The notes under the pieces are model-generated. The model was not told the origin of the DNA, did no database searches, and worked only from the letters and a program-made list of their open reading frames with translations. From Caenorhabditis remanei (lineage: Eukaryota; Nematoda; Chromadorea; Rhabditida; Rhabditidae), in the NCBI RefSeq assembly GCF_010183535.1, contig NC_071328.1, positions 13,950,001 through 14,014,000 on the forward strand: a stretch of 64,000 nt of DNA, given 5' to 3'. This document shows positions 21,746 to 35,105 of the stretch, one piece after another. Made by a program: the position numbers and the translations under genes. Within the stretch, counting starts at the first letter, position 1. Each line of letters opens with the position of its first letter.

Positions 21746-24700
21746 ATTCAATTTCTTCCTTCTTTTTCAGATCAAACTATTGGATTTCGGCAAGATTCGG
21801 CGTAAGGGTTCACCGAGAAATGAACACTAATCTTTTAAATTGGAGATTTCTATTCAATTGGATTTTTTTTAAGAGCACGCAAAAGTTCAAGTTTTACAAA
21901 CGAGAAAACGCGCTCTATAACAATGCTAGTCACTTTGGTGTATTTTTAATTCTAATTCTAGAATTCAATTTTCAGTTCGCAGAGACCTAGATCGAAAAGA
22001 TCTTATAGCTCCAACATAGGTATGTCATTTTCATCAGTATTTTTGGTGACGTATACCGCGGATTTCTTAAATTTACTCAATTTTAGCTTGTAGATCAAGT
22101 CTAGGGCTAAATTTTTGAACTTGACAACTTTTTGATAGCTCCGCCCATTTTTGAGATATGCACCTTTAAAGATGGTAAAGTGATGGCCGTGTGTGCTTCC
22201 TCTTCTTCTTCTCCTCACAATCTTTAAAGGCGCATATCTCAAAAAAGGGCTGGAGCTTTCAAAAAGTTGTCAACTACAAAAATGTAGTCAGAGGTTTTTC
22301 TATTATAAAAATGTAAGTGTTGAAGGTTTTGACAGCTTTTTACAACCGAGACACCTTATCAAAGTTGGTGTATTTTTCAGTTTTTTAGTGTTTCGAACAA
22401 AAATCTCAATTTCTTTGACGTGACATATTAAAACCAAACGTTTAGAATACCACATACATGTTTTGCTTTATTTTACGATTAATGACTTATTTTCAGTAAC
22501 TTTTTTCACGTTTGGTTTTAATATGTCATGTTACTGTAGTCTGAAAACTTGTGAACTTCACGTTATCAATATTTTTATAGCTTATTTTCAGAACCTTGTG
22601 ATCACTTTATATTTGGTTTGTCTAGCTCAAATTAATATGTTTCTGATAGATCAAACTTTGATTCACATTTTTGTAGTTGAAACCTTTTTGAGAGCTCCGC
22701 CCACTTTTGAGATACACATCTTCAAAGTCTGCATTTCTCACCTCCCCCACTCCCTCTCTCCTCTTGGCTACCGTCTTTAAAGACGCATATCTCAAAAGTG
22801 GGCGGAGCTTTCAAAAAGTTGTCAACCACAAAAACAAAGAACACAATCTGATCCACATTTTTGCTATTTACAATTTTTTAGTAGCTCCGCCCACTTTTGA
22901 GATAAAACGCGCCAAAGTTTGGAAAGTTCTTCGTTTCTCATCTGCCTCTGTATTATGCGCCGGGCACACCCCAGACTCTTCTATGCAAGCAATCTGGGGG
23001 CCTTAGGCTCATTATATTATAATTCTCTTTATATGCGCCAAAGGTGCGCCAGCCGGTTATTTTATGCATTCTAGCGTCGCAGACATGTCAGGACACTTTT
23101 GCGCCTTTCATATCCGAAATCTTTTTTTTTTCAAATTTTCCCTCAAAAATTTGGCTCGAGTCAAGAAACCCTACACATTAAAATTGCAAGAGAACCCGCG
23201 TGCCAAGAGGAGATAGGGACCGGGGACCCCCTTTCAAAAAATATAATAAAAATAGAAGAGGCGCAGAGGGAGGGGACCAAATGTTCTTCCCTCGGAGCAA
23301 AAAAAAGAATGGGAGCAGTGGAGACGCAGAGAGAGAAGACTGCTCTTTTTCCCGACAGAAAATGCTCATTCTGCTTCCAAGAGGTTCTACTGGATGGACT
23401 TTGAAATAATGTATTCTTATTTTCTTTGAATTCTAGTTTTTCTGTTTATTGGATTCTTTTGAGGTAAGCAGATATGGTTGGAGAGTGCTATCAGGTCTAT
23501 GTGGTGGAAACCTAGAAGAGATTTTTTCACAAAACTCAGGCTATCTCACTGAGTTTTGATTTTTTTTGCTCTGAAATTTATATTTTCGAATTCATCGTTT
23601 CAAGACGCTTCGAATAGTTATAAATATGACCGACTTTGAGTGGGGGAGAGAGCAGGAGACGCAGAGAAATTAGAGTGTCTCTCTCACCTTTAAAGACTCA
23701 TATCTCAAAAGTGGGTGGAGTTTTTTCTTTCTGTTAAGTACTTCCACTTTTTAATACGCTGCTTCCGAATATGTAACCCAATTTTGCGTAACGCTTGATT
23801 GAATCTAGATATATGCATTTTAAATCTTATCCAATGAGAAAATTGGATTTTACACTCTATTTTTAGATTTTTCCTGTGTTATACGCGCATTTGATTTTGA
23901 ACTTCTTGAAAAATCAAATTTTCCCACTAGATCTGATTTAAAATGTATATATCTCGGTTTAGTGAAACATCCTGCAAAAATTAATTACATTTTTGAAATC
24001 AGCGTTTCAATATGCATCAAATGGTTATAAACATGGCTAATTTCGAAAGACGCAGAGAAGTTAGAGTATCTTCCTTCACTGCGTCTCTCCACATCTCTCA
24101 TCTTTAAAGGCGGATATATCAAAAGTGGGCGGAGCTATCAAAAAGTTGTCAACTATTAAAATAATCAGCATAGCATTGTGGATGTTTTTGTACTTGACAA
24201 CTTTTTGATAGCTCCGCCCACTTTTGAAATATGCGCCTTTAAAGATATCGAAGGCGGAGTTATGTCTGGAACATTCTCTAGTCAGCCTTTTCAAACAATT
24301 TGTGTATAGATTTTTGCGAATTTTTAGGAGCCTCGGAAGATTTTTCGTTTTTTTTGACATGCATTTATGTGAGGAATGTTGCTAAACATAGAATCTCCAC
24401 ATTTTTTTTTGAAAACCTATCTGCTCTCATCTCATAAATCATATCAGGCTCCCCTAGTGCTCCAAGAGCGATAAATATTTTACGAAAAAGAGAGCGAAGG
24501 GACTAACGTCCCATTCTTTAAATATATAATAAGGAGTGGGGACCATGTGTCCCCCGACATAAAATACTCATTTTCTGATTCTGAGAGGTTCTACTAGGAT
24601 GGACTTCAAAATAATGTCTTCTTATTATTATAATTTAAAAAAATTCAGTTTTACTATTTATTGGATTACTTCAAGGTAAGGAAATAGGTAATAAGGCCTG

Positions 24701-25780
24701 GGACAATATTATCTAAAAATCCTCATCTTTTGATGCCGACGCGCTTAAAAAGTTAGGTCAGTGAGGTGGCCTAGGTGGAGAAAGTTAGTCCCTCAGCATT
24801 TTCGACTCAGTAAATCAGAGCTACACCGATTTTCAACCGTGAATATCTCCTAATCACTGAAAAACGGAACAATTTCCAGATAACCTACTGTATGGTCGTC
24901 GAACAACACATATGTATTTGATTTTTTTGGAATAAAATGGAATTGGTGAAGAGTTGGAGGTTTTAGAGGTTAGTTACGATATTTTTCGTTATTTAATAGT
25001 AAGTTTGATTTTGTCGCTATTGTCTCAAATTAGAACCGCCCGGATTAAAATTGATACAAATCAGAACCGTAATATCTAGGTCTAAAGGCTTTTATGTAAA
25101 TTTTAATCTTCTTTTAGTCAGTTTTGGTTCAAAAAGTTCTGATTAGTTCTAATAAGCCTCTAGTTGTGTCACATTTCCAGAATCTCGAAAAATTCATATT
25201 TTATGAAGTTAGTCTAAAAGAAACCTGATTAAATGCCCAAAACGCGTTTTTCCATACTTGTCAAGACCAGGGCCTTGTCAGCAAAATTGAGGCCCGGCCC
25301 GGATAATTGGCGCCAAAAGTCAAAATTCAACCTTTTGTTGAATTTTTAAGAAAATGTTTGAATTTTTTTCGCAAAAAAGCCAAATTTTCGACTTGACTTC
25401 AAAATTTTCCTGTGTCCGGGCCTTTCCAGGCCGGCCCGGCCGTTGACAAGTATGGATTTTTCAGTCTTAAAAGTGCTCAGTACTCTCAAGCCGAACTTTT
25501 TTCTATTTGTGTTTCTAGGCCACTGGAAGTTCTTCCCCCGTCCTCTCTTTAGGTTTTTTGAAAATAATTTTTCTTGAAGTATATCATTTCATTAGTTTTG
25601 ATAGACTGGAAACACTAAAAACAAGATAAAATTAAGGGGAACAACTTTCCGTGGCCTAGAAACACAAACAGAAAAAGTATTCCTAAATAAATAATCCTAA
25701 TAATCCTAATAATAATAATAGAAAAAGTAAATGCATTCCTAAATTTTTGCTTTTTCATATTCAGCACATATTTTTTCCAG
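21746..25780. repeat. Intergenic repeat field
   Basis: No convincing gene. Copies of the CTCCGCCCACTTTTGAG foldback family lie at about 22110-22290, 22665-22830, 22860-22910, 23690-23720 and 24095-24245. Two related units with the hairpin GAGGTTCTACTGGATGGACT or GAGGTTCTACTAGGATGGAC end in GAGGTAAG (23461) and CAAGGTAAG (24672). A GGCCCGG-rich foldback lies at about 25235-25460. A segment with GTCGTCGAACAACACATATG (about 24896-24978) has a relative at 30633-30717. Confidence 0.65.
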
Positions 25781-26897
25781 AGTACTGCTCTCCACAATTC
25801 GATGTGACAACAGGAACAAAAAATGGCTCCAGCAGCAATCATCACTCGGTATCATATTCTGACCACAAACTCGATCAAACATGTCAACGAGAGCCTCAGT
25901 TTGAATGGTATGGAAACGAGGAAAATGAATGTGACGTTCGAGAGAACCAGTTGGAAATGGAATGGTACAGAAAGTTCAACAGGAAATGGAGGAAATTGGA
26001 GAACCAACGACCCGAGAGAGGTGAGAGCATAGGAAAAAAAACTAGAGATGATTTGAAACCATTATATTAGCACGACACGTGTCTTACAACCGCGCTCTAC
26101 CGAAACCGAAAAAAATTGTGTGCGAAATTTAGAGACTCAGAGAAAAAGAGACATTTTTCAAGGTAACTTCGGTGGAGCGTAGTTGCAAGAGCTGTGCCGC
26201 GCTAATAGCTTAAATTCTGGTTTTGAAAGGTATCGAAGCCCGAATTAGAACTCCGGCTCTAATAGTGAGACACTTTAAAACCAGACGTTTGGCAACTATG
26301 ACCATTTGGAAACCAAAATGTCTGGTTTCAAAGTGACAGAGTAAAACATAAATGCATAAAGTAATAAAATAACTTACTAGAGAAGGTCCTCGACTCGGTC
26401 TGGAGTTATGGGACGTGACCTATATCATTGGAAAGCTGAGAAAACGCTGATTTCAAATTTATATATTCAGTTTTTGCCCTTTGCGTGTTAAAAAGGCAAT
26501 AATTTGTCATATTTGTGAACTTTGACCTTGTTTTTCTCTAATACCAGGCCTCGAGGGCAAAAACTGAATATATATTTGAAATCAGCGATTTCTCAGCTTT
26601 CCAATGATATAGGTCACGACCCATAACTCCAGACCGAGTCCATGACCTTCCCTAATTAATTCAGTTCACATTGGAAGATATTGGAAAGAAATACCACCGC
26701 TTGATGAAGAAATTGGAGACGGTGAGAATATTTTTTGAGGATTTTCTACAATTATAAATTTCAGGAAAAAAAAAGTCTCCCGAACAGACTTGCCGGCAAA
26801 AGATGTTCTACCTTCCACTGAACCAATTCATCAAGAGCGGTGAGCCGTCTTCAAAAATGTGCTAGTTATCATATGAGATTTCATTTTTTCAGAATGA
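25781..26897 (+). CDS. Hypothetical multi-exon gene, 5' end uncertain
   Basis: Four exon-like segments with matching phase 1 junctions: 25781-26020, 26665-26721, 26765-26839, and 26893-26897 ending TGA. The encoded protein is polar and acidic/basic (contains WYRKFNRKWRKLE and HIGRYWKEIPPLDEEIGD), with no motif I recognise. The intron 26021-26664 contains a foldback element (26385-26655). No start codon was assigned; an upstream exon is possible. The evidence is only the chain of consistent splice phases, so chance assembly cannot be excluded. Confidence 0.35.
26385..26655. repeat. Foldback element, GACTCGGTCTGGAGTTATGG family
   Basis: Arms carry CTCGGTCTGGAGTTATGGG, GTGACCTATATCATTGGAAA and TTTTTGCCCT, and their complements. 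Further copies lie at 31556-32106 and 37797-38160. Flanks read CTAGAGAAGGTC and GACCTTCCCTA. Confidence 0.7.
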
Positions 26898-29800
26898 TGA
26901 AGAACGTTTCCTGTGAAGGCAACCGTTGAAAATGGAAAAGAAGTTGATGATACTCGAGATGAAAGACAAGGTGGTGAGTACAATGTAAAAACTAGAGAGA
27001 TTTTGAAACAATTATATTTTGTCACATGCAGTACCAGGATATACAATTTGACCATTTTCAGTTTAAAATGACCAAGGGCATTACGGTATCGTTAATTGTC
27101 CCACAAAGTAAATTATGTATAAACTATACAGAAAAAATGAAGAACTTCCTTTTTGTAGTTGACAACTTTTCTGTACGGGTACTCCCTAGAGATTTATGTT
27201 CATTTTAAGGGGACAGCTCAAAATCACTATATTTTGCACTGGACGATTTGAGGGAAAAATTACTTTGCCAATACGTAACTTGCTAGGGAGTGTCCCTACA
27301 TAAAAATGGTCAACTTCAAAAATGAAGCTCTACATCTCTACTGTATAGTTTATACATAATTTACTCTGTGCATACTTGTCAACCGGGTCGAAACGGGCCG
27401 ACACGGGTCGGCGCGTAACTCGCTTCAAAATGAATATTATGAGCTGAAAAATATACCAAAATGTAGATCTCGACGAGTTCTCTGTATGTTATGTGCCGCG
27501 GGCCGGGCTAGAATGGTTTTTTGGTCATTTTCGCGTTTTTGGCACTTTTCACATTAACGAATAGCCATCCGGCCCGTAGTAGGTCACGGACAGAGAACTC
27601 GTTGAGATCTACATTTTGGTATATTTTTGAGCTCATAATATTCATTTTGAAGCGAGTTACGCGCCGGCTCATTTCGGCCCGGTTGACAAGTATGACTTTG
27701 TGGGACAATCAGTCATACCGTAACCCCCTCTGGTCATTTTCAACGGAGAAAGGCTAAAGTTTGTATATACATAATACTGCACGGTACTGTAGCTAAAGCG
27801 TCTGGTTTTGGAATGTTTGAAATCCAAAACGTCTGATTTTGAACGGTACAGACGTTTGGCAACTATGACATTTGGAAACCAAGAAAATGTCTGGTTTCAA
27901 AGTGACATTGTTGCCGGGACGTCTTGAAACTAGATATCTGGAGATCCTAACATTCGGCAACTGTGACACTTCAAAACCGGACGTTTCGAAACCATGAGGG
28001 GTCTGGTTTTGAAAGGTGTCCGAATTAGAACTCCGACTAAAAGACATTTTAAAACCAGAGGTTTAGAAAATATAACATTTCGGGACAATGTGTCGAAATG
28101 TCATGGTTTCGGAACGTCCGGTTTCAAAACGCCCGGATCCAGAAATCCAAGTACAAAAATTGATTTTTTTTCAGGAATTGATATGACAGGGAACGAGGAA
28201 AACTCTACGACACCAATACCTATGACGAATTGTATCTGAGTCTGTATACCTGTTAATAGAAGAGCAATGATAGTCACAAATTTTCATTTTGAATAAATTT
28301 TTGTGTAATTTCAATATTGTGTTTCTATTTGCTTCTTGTTTCAGGTGGAGTCTCTGAAAGCAGGACGATCTGAAATTTCAGCAAAGCTTTACTATCATCG
28401 GTTCACAGTGGCCTCGCAGTGAAAAAAAAACGCATTTTTTCAATGATGCGGCCATTTTATGCGCCGTTAAATCATTCGACATGGTGTTGTGAACCGATAA
28501 TATGAAAAAAAAACAGCTCTTTTTTCTCTGACCCCAGCTTTTTTGCCCTATTTTCATTCAAGACGTCTTACCGGAATAGATCGTTAAAATATTATTATTA
28601 TTATTACTGATTTTTCTAGAATTCTGACTTTTAAACATACTGCGATTGGCATAGAGGTTAGAGGCTTATTCTCTTCTTTTATTGAAAAAAGCATAACAAA
28701 TTATCTATTTTGCAAGAACGAGCACTTATCTGACCTCTGTCCAAAAGTATCGGACGCAACCGATCGTCAGACGATGGAGGAAAATCCTAATAATGAAAAC
28801 TAAGTTTCAGATATAACAAAAATCAACGCACTTTTGGAGCGGTCGCCGTCCGAGATTCTTCTCGTTGTCGGAGAAGACGAACGTCGCGGTCAGTATGCGC
28901 TTGGCGTTGAAACCGAAGAATTGGTCGTATCGGGAGCCCAGACACCAACACAATGCCAAGGATCATACCGTACACAGCCGGTACAAAAACCGCAGTCCCT
29001 GGAATCGAAGACATGGAAATAGACGAAGCTCGAATTCAGAGTAACTCCGCCTCACCATCCAAGGTCGTGACAAGAACTTCCAGGGCCCGGCCTGGCCCGA
29101 CCCGAAGGCTCGGCTAAAAAAATTTGAACAGAAATTTTGAACAAAAATTTGAATTTTTTGAATTTTTTTGAACTTTTTCACAAAAATGTCGAATTTTTGA
29201 CTATACTTCAGAATTCAATCAAAAGCTAGATATGCATCAAAAAATTGAAATTTTTTGTGTGAAATTTCAAAAAAAAATTCAAAAAATTCGGTACAAAATA
29301 GGTACCTTTTTTGAAGCCGGGCTTTGGGCCTTGCCGGGCCGGGGGCGTAAATTTGCAAGTATGACTGTAACAGCATTGGAAGACATCACCGAAGTGGATG
29401 CAGACTACGACCACAGTAATAACCCAGGCATCAGTCAATTCAGCTTAATTCAGTTTTATTGTTGTTGTTGGTTTTTCTACAAAACTAATCAAAATTTGAA
29501 AAAATTGAATGAAAATTCAATTAGTGACGAGATCTCAAAGTTTTATTTCTGTTTTATTTTGAGATACCATCATCAACTCAATTTTTGTATTATTTTTACG
29601 TGTTATATTTAGATCAAAAATCGAACTACATTTTTGTAGTTGACCACTTTTTGATAGCTCCGCCCACTTTTAAGATACAAGTGTTCGATCACTAACTTCA
29701 AATTAAAAATGTATCTAGAAATCTATAAAAATTGGAAAAAGATGTAAACTTCAAAATAAATGGTACTTTCTAGAAAATTATACAGTACCGGTCAATAGGG

Positions 29801-31117
29801 TATGAACTCTAGCTGTTTTCAGTTGAAATTGTCCAACGTTGAGAGTGTGCCATAATAATACCGATTGTCCTACGAATAAAATTCTTATGGGATCGAACAG
29901 ACCAATTTTAGAGCTCTATTTTTGTAGTTGACAGTATTTTTGTATGGACGCGTCCTAGTAAGTTACGTATCGACAAAGTAATCTCTCCCTCAAATCGACC
30001 AATTTCAGAGCAGTGCGATTTTTGAGTGATTCCCTGAAAATGACCATAACGCTCTAGTGAGTGTGCATACAAAAAAGTAGTCAACTTCAAAAATGAAGCT
30101 CTACTTTCAATCTGAACGATTAATTAAAAATCTACTTAATGGGACAATCGGTATTACCATGACACACTCTCAAAGTTGGACAATTTCAACTGAAAACTGC
30201 AAAAGTTCATATCCTATTGATCAATACTGTATGTAGATTTCGACTAAAGTGAGTGAACACTACCGCCGCCACAACCACAACACATCAATCGGCTGTCCCC
30301 TCTCGTTCTCCATTTGTTTACTCAGCAAGTGCGCTCCGTTGAACACATTTCAATGAAGAGAGGGAACACTGCCTCATTCAAACACTACCCACCGATTTCT
30401 GTTTTACCCCCTATTTTTTGAGTTTTCCTTATGAAAACTAGCGATTTCTAGGCGTTTTACTGAATAAATGCCGAAAAACAACTATGTATTTATACAAATC
30501 TGATTATTTCTAAATTCTAGATATTGAGTTTTATTGCTTTAGAAGGTGAGTCTGTGCCCTACCGCAAACGAGAGAATCACCGTTGTTGCGCATTTTTTCG
30601 CATTTTTTCAAAATAATTAATGATTTTCAGATAACCTACTGAATAGTCGTCGAACAACACATATTGATTTTTTTGGAATAAAATGGATTTGGTGAAGAAT
30701 TGGAAGTTTTGGAGGTGAGTTTCCAGTGTTATACAAAATAGAACCGCCCGGAAAATTTGATTTGAATTTTTCAATTTTATTGCCAAACTTCCGGGCCCAT
30801 TTATTTTTACCTACTATTATCGAAATAAAAAAGCTCCGACATTTTTTTCTCACGACAATTGCGGACTCAGTGCAAAATTACTACTGAGTCTGCATTCTGA
30901 CGTAAGAAAAAATGTCGGAACTTTTTTTGTTGCGACAATACGGAGCAAGTTAAGAAATAGGAGTATTAAAACACGTAGAAGTTTTGAGTTGATTTTATTG
31001 AGAAACTAATGTACATATAGTAACAAAATTAGTAAATTCGAAATTGTAAGGAACTGAGACATCAGCATCAAAAAATGCACAAAAGTGGTAACTATCCGAA
31101 ACAACTTGTTTTTACAG
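26898..31117. repeat. Intergenic repeat field
   Basis: I see no supported gene. Contents: a mariner-like foldback piece (about 27040-27380), a palindrome with CGGGCCGG cores and CATACTTGTCAACC tips (about 27365-27690), an array of degenerate GTCTGGTTTTGAAANG units (about 27790-28140), a hairpin-plus-donor unit (28561-28659), a GGCCCGG foldback (about 29060-29370), a lone half of the CTCCGCCCACTTT family (29625-29690), the element at 29786-30231, and donor-type units ending at 30550 and 30717. Confidence 0.6.
29786..30231. mobile_element. Foldback MITE with TACAGTACCGG-type ends
   Basis: The left end TACAGTACCGGTCAATAGGG and the right end near 30231 are inverse, and sequence further in (GTTTTCAGTTGAAATTGTCC and its complement, TTTTGTAGTTGACAG and complement) pairs too. 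Other members of this class: 34665-35105, 37278-37733, 41397-41816, 58258-58690, with partial copies at 4380-4578 and 32785-32980. TA at the tip suits Tc1/mariner-type insertion. Confidence 0.7.
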
Positions 31118-32355
31118 GGCCAAAATATATTCTACTTCGCCCCGCCTACGAAGGAAAACTTGGTCTTTTTTCGAGATTATGAAAAGTATGAAACGACAGA
31201 ATGGATTGGAAAAAACCCTGTTCAACCAATGGCAAAGAGTTGTCATAAACGAAGGGGGGATTGCAGTCGTCCCGGCTGGATATATTCATTTTGTGTATAC
31301 TCCACTGGACAGTATTTCAATAGGAGGAAGCTATTTGACGGAAGATTTCTTCAAATTGCAATTTCAGTAAGTTGTTAATAAGGTTCTCTAGATATACTAT
31401 GCTACATTTTCAGAAAATCCAAACATGAAGAGAAAAAAATTTATGTATCAAGGCTTCCGAGACGTCATGTACTGTTATATTGAGCACGTTCTCATTCCGG
31501 ATGTTATTAAAATTGAAGGTACACTTTTTACATTTATGAATTGAACCTCTCTAGGGAAGGTCAGTTTGAAGATATGGGACGTGACATATATCATTGGAAT
31601 AGCTGAAAAAACGCTCGATCCAAATATATACTTAGTTTTTGCCCTCGAGGCCTGGTATTAGAGAAAAACGAGGTCAAAGTTTGGCGAAAATAATAAATGC
31701 CAAAATTTTTTTGTTATTTTTATGTTGCAAATTTCAAATCTTCGTAACTTTTGGGAAAAATTACCACATTTTGAGATTTTTGGACGTTCAGATATTTGGA
31801 CACTCCGATTTGGTGCAGCCTTAGGCTCAAAAGTCTAATTTTTTCAACGAAATTTTTTGTATTATAACATTTTTGCGTTTTTCTTTCGAATCTTTCTAAT
31901 TCTCTCATAGTTAACCGAATCTTAGCCTTTGACCTCAAGCTTTAGGCCTAAAAAAATAATAATTTTCCAAAACTTTGACCTCTTTTTTCTCGAATACCAG
32001 ACCTCAAGGGAAAAAACTAACTATATATTTGGAATCAGCGTAATTTCAGCTATCCAATGATATAGGACACGTCCCATAACTCCGAACTGACCCCATGACC
32101 TTCTTCTAGTCAATTAAATATTCTAGGTGGATACGACGCAAAACTACACAGAACAACAGATATGTTTTGTAAGGAAATGAACGTTCGTCAATCTACTGCT
32201 GGCTTCACTGGAAAAGACAAAAAGAGACTATTATGCTACTCACATCAAGAAAAAGAAATCAACCAGGAAGTTCTGATGGTAATTGAATTTTCGAAATTCT
32301 TCGTTCGTACAAGTTTTCTTGTTTCCAGATAGCAAGCCGGTCAATCAACGAATGA
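31118..32355 (+). pseudogene. JmjC-domain histone demethylase-like (KDM2/KDM7 type) fragment
   Basis: Exon-like pieces: 31118-31366, 31414-31518, 32127-32278, 32329-32355 (ends TGA). The first encodes a JmjC core: FYFAPPTKENL, then VINEGGIAVVPAGYIH, then TPLDSISIGGSYL. In KDM2/7 relatives the His of GYIH is the third metal ligand; the H-x-D ligands would lie upstream and are not found. Reading the domain needs two +1 frame changes, one in the A-run near 31211 and one in the A-run near 31434. Both look like a single extra A. The third intron contains the foldback element 31556-32106. The missing 5' half plus frameshifts favour a truncated pseudogene; homopolymer assembly errors are the main alternative for the shifts. 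Confidence 0.6.
31556..32106. repeat. Foldback element inside the JmjC fragment
   Basis: Outer arms carry GGACGTGACATATATCATTG and its complement, next to TTTTTGCCCTCGAGGCCTGG and its complement. The loop is longer than in the copies at 26385 and 37797. It lies in the intron between the second and third exons of the JmjC fragment. Confidence 0.65.
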
Positions 32356-33109
32356 AAGCAGAATGAAACTGAGCACCAGCGTCACCGCAGATCACACTCT
32401 CTCTAATGGATATATGTATATTTTTACTAACTCTTTATTAATAAATTCCGTAATTCTAAATGTGTACTGTTTTCAATGTATGAAAAGAAACTACCTCATA
32501 GACCCCACCAGAGGTCTAGGCCGCAGTAAAAGACAGACTGGAACACATGCCCCAGCCAGGGACATGTAACAACCAATGGTTATGAACACCACTAGCAAGG
32601 AATTCCAAGCTCGAGTAAATGTGTACATCGATGATCTGTTGGCCCAAGTCAACAGATTCGAGACATCGAGGAAGTCTTGGACAAAACGAGAAAAGTGGAA
32701 TAACGTTGAGACCGGAGAAGTGTAGGGATTCATAATCTCAGAATGAGGAATCCACTCAGATCTATTTTGTATGAGTTGGACAGAACAAAAATAGTACATC
32801 ATTTTTGTAGTTGCCCATTTTTTTGTATGGAAACTACCATGGAAGTTACATGTAAAGAATCGAGCCCATACAAAATTGAGTTTATCGGACAATGAGATGA
32901 CACCGAAAAACACTGTCAAAGTTGGTCATTTTCCACTGAAAACAGCCAAACTTGATCACCTTTGTTTGGTTTTATTTCTGTGCTCCAGAAATTTAAAAGT
33001 TCGATTTCTAATTTTTCTACTTGAACAATAAACACAGAGAGTTTCGGTGTTGTCTCCCACACGGCCGCTCGAGATCTCGATTAATGGGTGTAGAGCAGAG
33101 ATGTTGGGA

Positions 33110-33420
33110 AGTGAAAATTTTCTTATCCGGAAGTCGAAAGTTGGAAGTGATTTTTCTTATCAGGAAGTTGGAAGTCGGAAGTCGGAAGTAAAATTTCTTA
33201 TCCTGAAGTCGGAAGTCGGAAGTCGGAAGTAAAAAACACCCGGAAGTCGGAAGTCGGAAGTCGGTATTAGATTTTTTCGCAAAGATTCAAAAACTCCTAG
33301 AAAAAGTTCATAAAATTCGCGAAAATCAGTGAGAAACTAGTTTTTGGCTGAAGAAAAGCCTATTTTCTGAAGTCGGAAGTTGGAAGTGAAAAAAAAACCC
33401 GGAAGTCGGAATTCCCAACA
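33110..33420 (+). repeat. GGAAGTC minisatellite
   Basis: Runs of seven-base GGAAGTC units are broken by short AT-rich spacers containing TTTCTTATC. The inverse version (GACTTCC units with the same GATAAG spacers) is at 47800-48240. The two blocks are probably members of one dispersed repeat. Confidence 0.8.
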
Positions 33421-34664
33421 ACACTGGTGTAGAGGAAGGTTCTTCCCCCCTCTCTCTCTCTCCCTCTATTCCTCAAAAATAAAAGGGGGGAGGGATATGA
33501 ACAGATGCGAATCTATCCCATCTGGTCATCCGGAATACCAAACGAGAGAGTACAGCAAATTGAGAGAGTGACTAGAGAGGCAGACAGAAAACACGTCCCC
33601 CTTTTCTTCTCCACTACCCCATTCCTCCTCTTTACTCACTATTCTTGGCGTACTACTGAATGAATGCCGAAAAACTATGTATCTGATTATTTCTGAATTC
33701 TAATTATTTATTTTTATTGCTTTGTAAGTCGTGGAGGTTAGTAAACTAGAAATTTTAAAGATATCAGAAAAACGCATCAAAGGCGCGCCAGAAAGCATTA
33801 AAAATGTTGCAAACCATTCCTCAAAAAGATATAATAAAACGTATATCGTTTTTTGATTGGTTTGGAGCTGAAAGACTTCGAAACTTGATTTTTTGACAGA
33901 AAATCTGAAAAACTAACTGATTTTATAGTCGAAATGGCAATTTCTAGTGATCATGTCTTTTTTGGCACTTTTTACAATCGAAACTTGCTAAAAATCATAT
34001 TTTCTCAACCGGAATTTGAGATTTTCAGCAGTTTTTGAGCAGAAAAACCCCTAATTGAACGTTTTTCGTGTAAAAAACGACATTTTAACGTAAAAATCTG
34101 GCTCCGCGACATTTCTCAACAACGACATTTCGAAAACAACGACGTTTTGCAACTAAATCGCAAAATTGTTAAATTTATGGCTGAAAACCTGAAATACTGA
34201 CCGATTTTATAGCCAAAATGGCAATTTGTAGTGTATAAATTAGTTTTTTTTAGTGATAATGACTTTTCTGACCATTTTTACCATCGAAAATTGCTAAAAA
34301 CCATATTTTTCAACCCGAATTCGCGATTTTCAGACATTTTTTAGCGGAAAAACCCGCTAATTGAACGTTTTTCGTGTCAAAAATGACATTTTAACGTAAA
34401 AATCTCGCCCGAACTTCACCAGTCTTTAAAAACTGCTGAAAATCTTAAATTTTCGCTTTGAAAATGACGAGAGTAGACAAACTTCAAAGGGTTTCTTGTG
34501 ACAAGCTTCAAAAAAAGTTTTTGCTGAAATTTTGAAAATTTTCATTGAAAAATTAGCATTTCTTCTTATTCTGAAGCATAGTCGAAAATTTCTTTTCTGC
34601 TTTCTCGAAAAAAATTGAAAAAAATTGTTTTGAATGTTGGTTCCAAACTTCCGGTGCTTGAAAA

Positions 34665-35105
34665 CTACAATACCGACCAAAAAATACCATATTTCGCCGT
34701 TTTCAGTTGAAAATGTCCAATTTTGAGAGTGTGTCATAGTAAAACTAAAAAACTGTCCCACAAAATAACTTTTTATGAGATCAAATAGAGCAAAAGTAGA
34801 GCTTTATTTTTGTAGTTGACCACTTTTTTGTACGGACACTCCCTAGAGAGTTATGGTCATTTTAAGGAGACAGCTCAAAAATCGCACTATTTCGCACTGA
34901 AACGGGTCGATTTGGGGAAAAATTACTTTGACGATATGTAACTTGCTAGAGAGTATCCGTACAAAAATACTGTCAACTACAAAAATGGAGTTCTATTTTT
35001 GGTCTGTTTGATCCCGTAAAATGTTGATTTGTAGGACAGTTAGTTTTACCATGACGCACTCTGAAAGTTGGGCTTTCCATAACTGAAAAAGGCAAAATAT
35101 GATAT
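34665..35105. mobile_element. Foldback MITE, diverged
   Basis: It shares the internal TTTTGTAGTTGACCACTTTT, TTTGTACGGACACTCCCTAG and TCAAAGTTGG-type blocks, in inverted pairs, with the element at 37278-37733. The tips are worn. Confidence 0.6.

Noticed and set aside
24555..24690. A spliced-leader RNA gene (GGATTACTTCAAG before GTAAG)
   Set aside because: In SL RNAs the leader and donor come first and the Sm-like site follows; here the order is reversed and the leader sequence does not match SL1 or SL2.
32491..32919. A 142-residue - strand frame near the JmjC fragment
   Set aside because: It crosses a foldback repeat and has no splice context or protein-like pattern.
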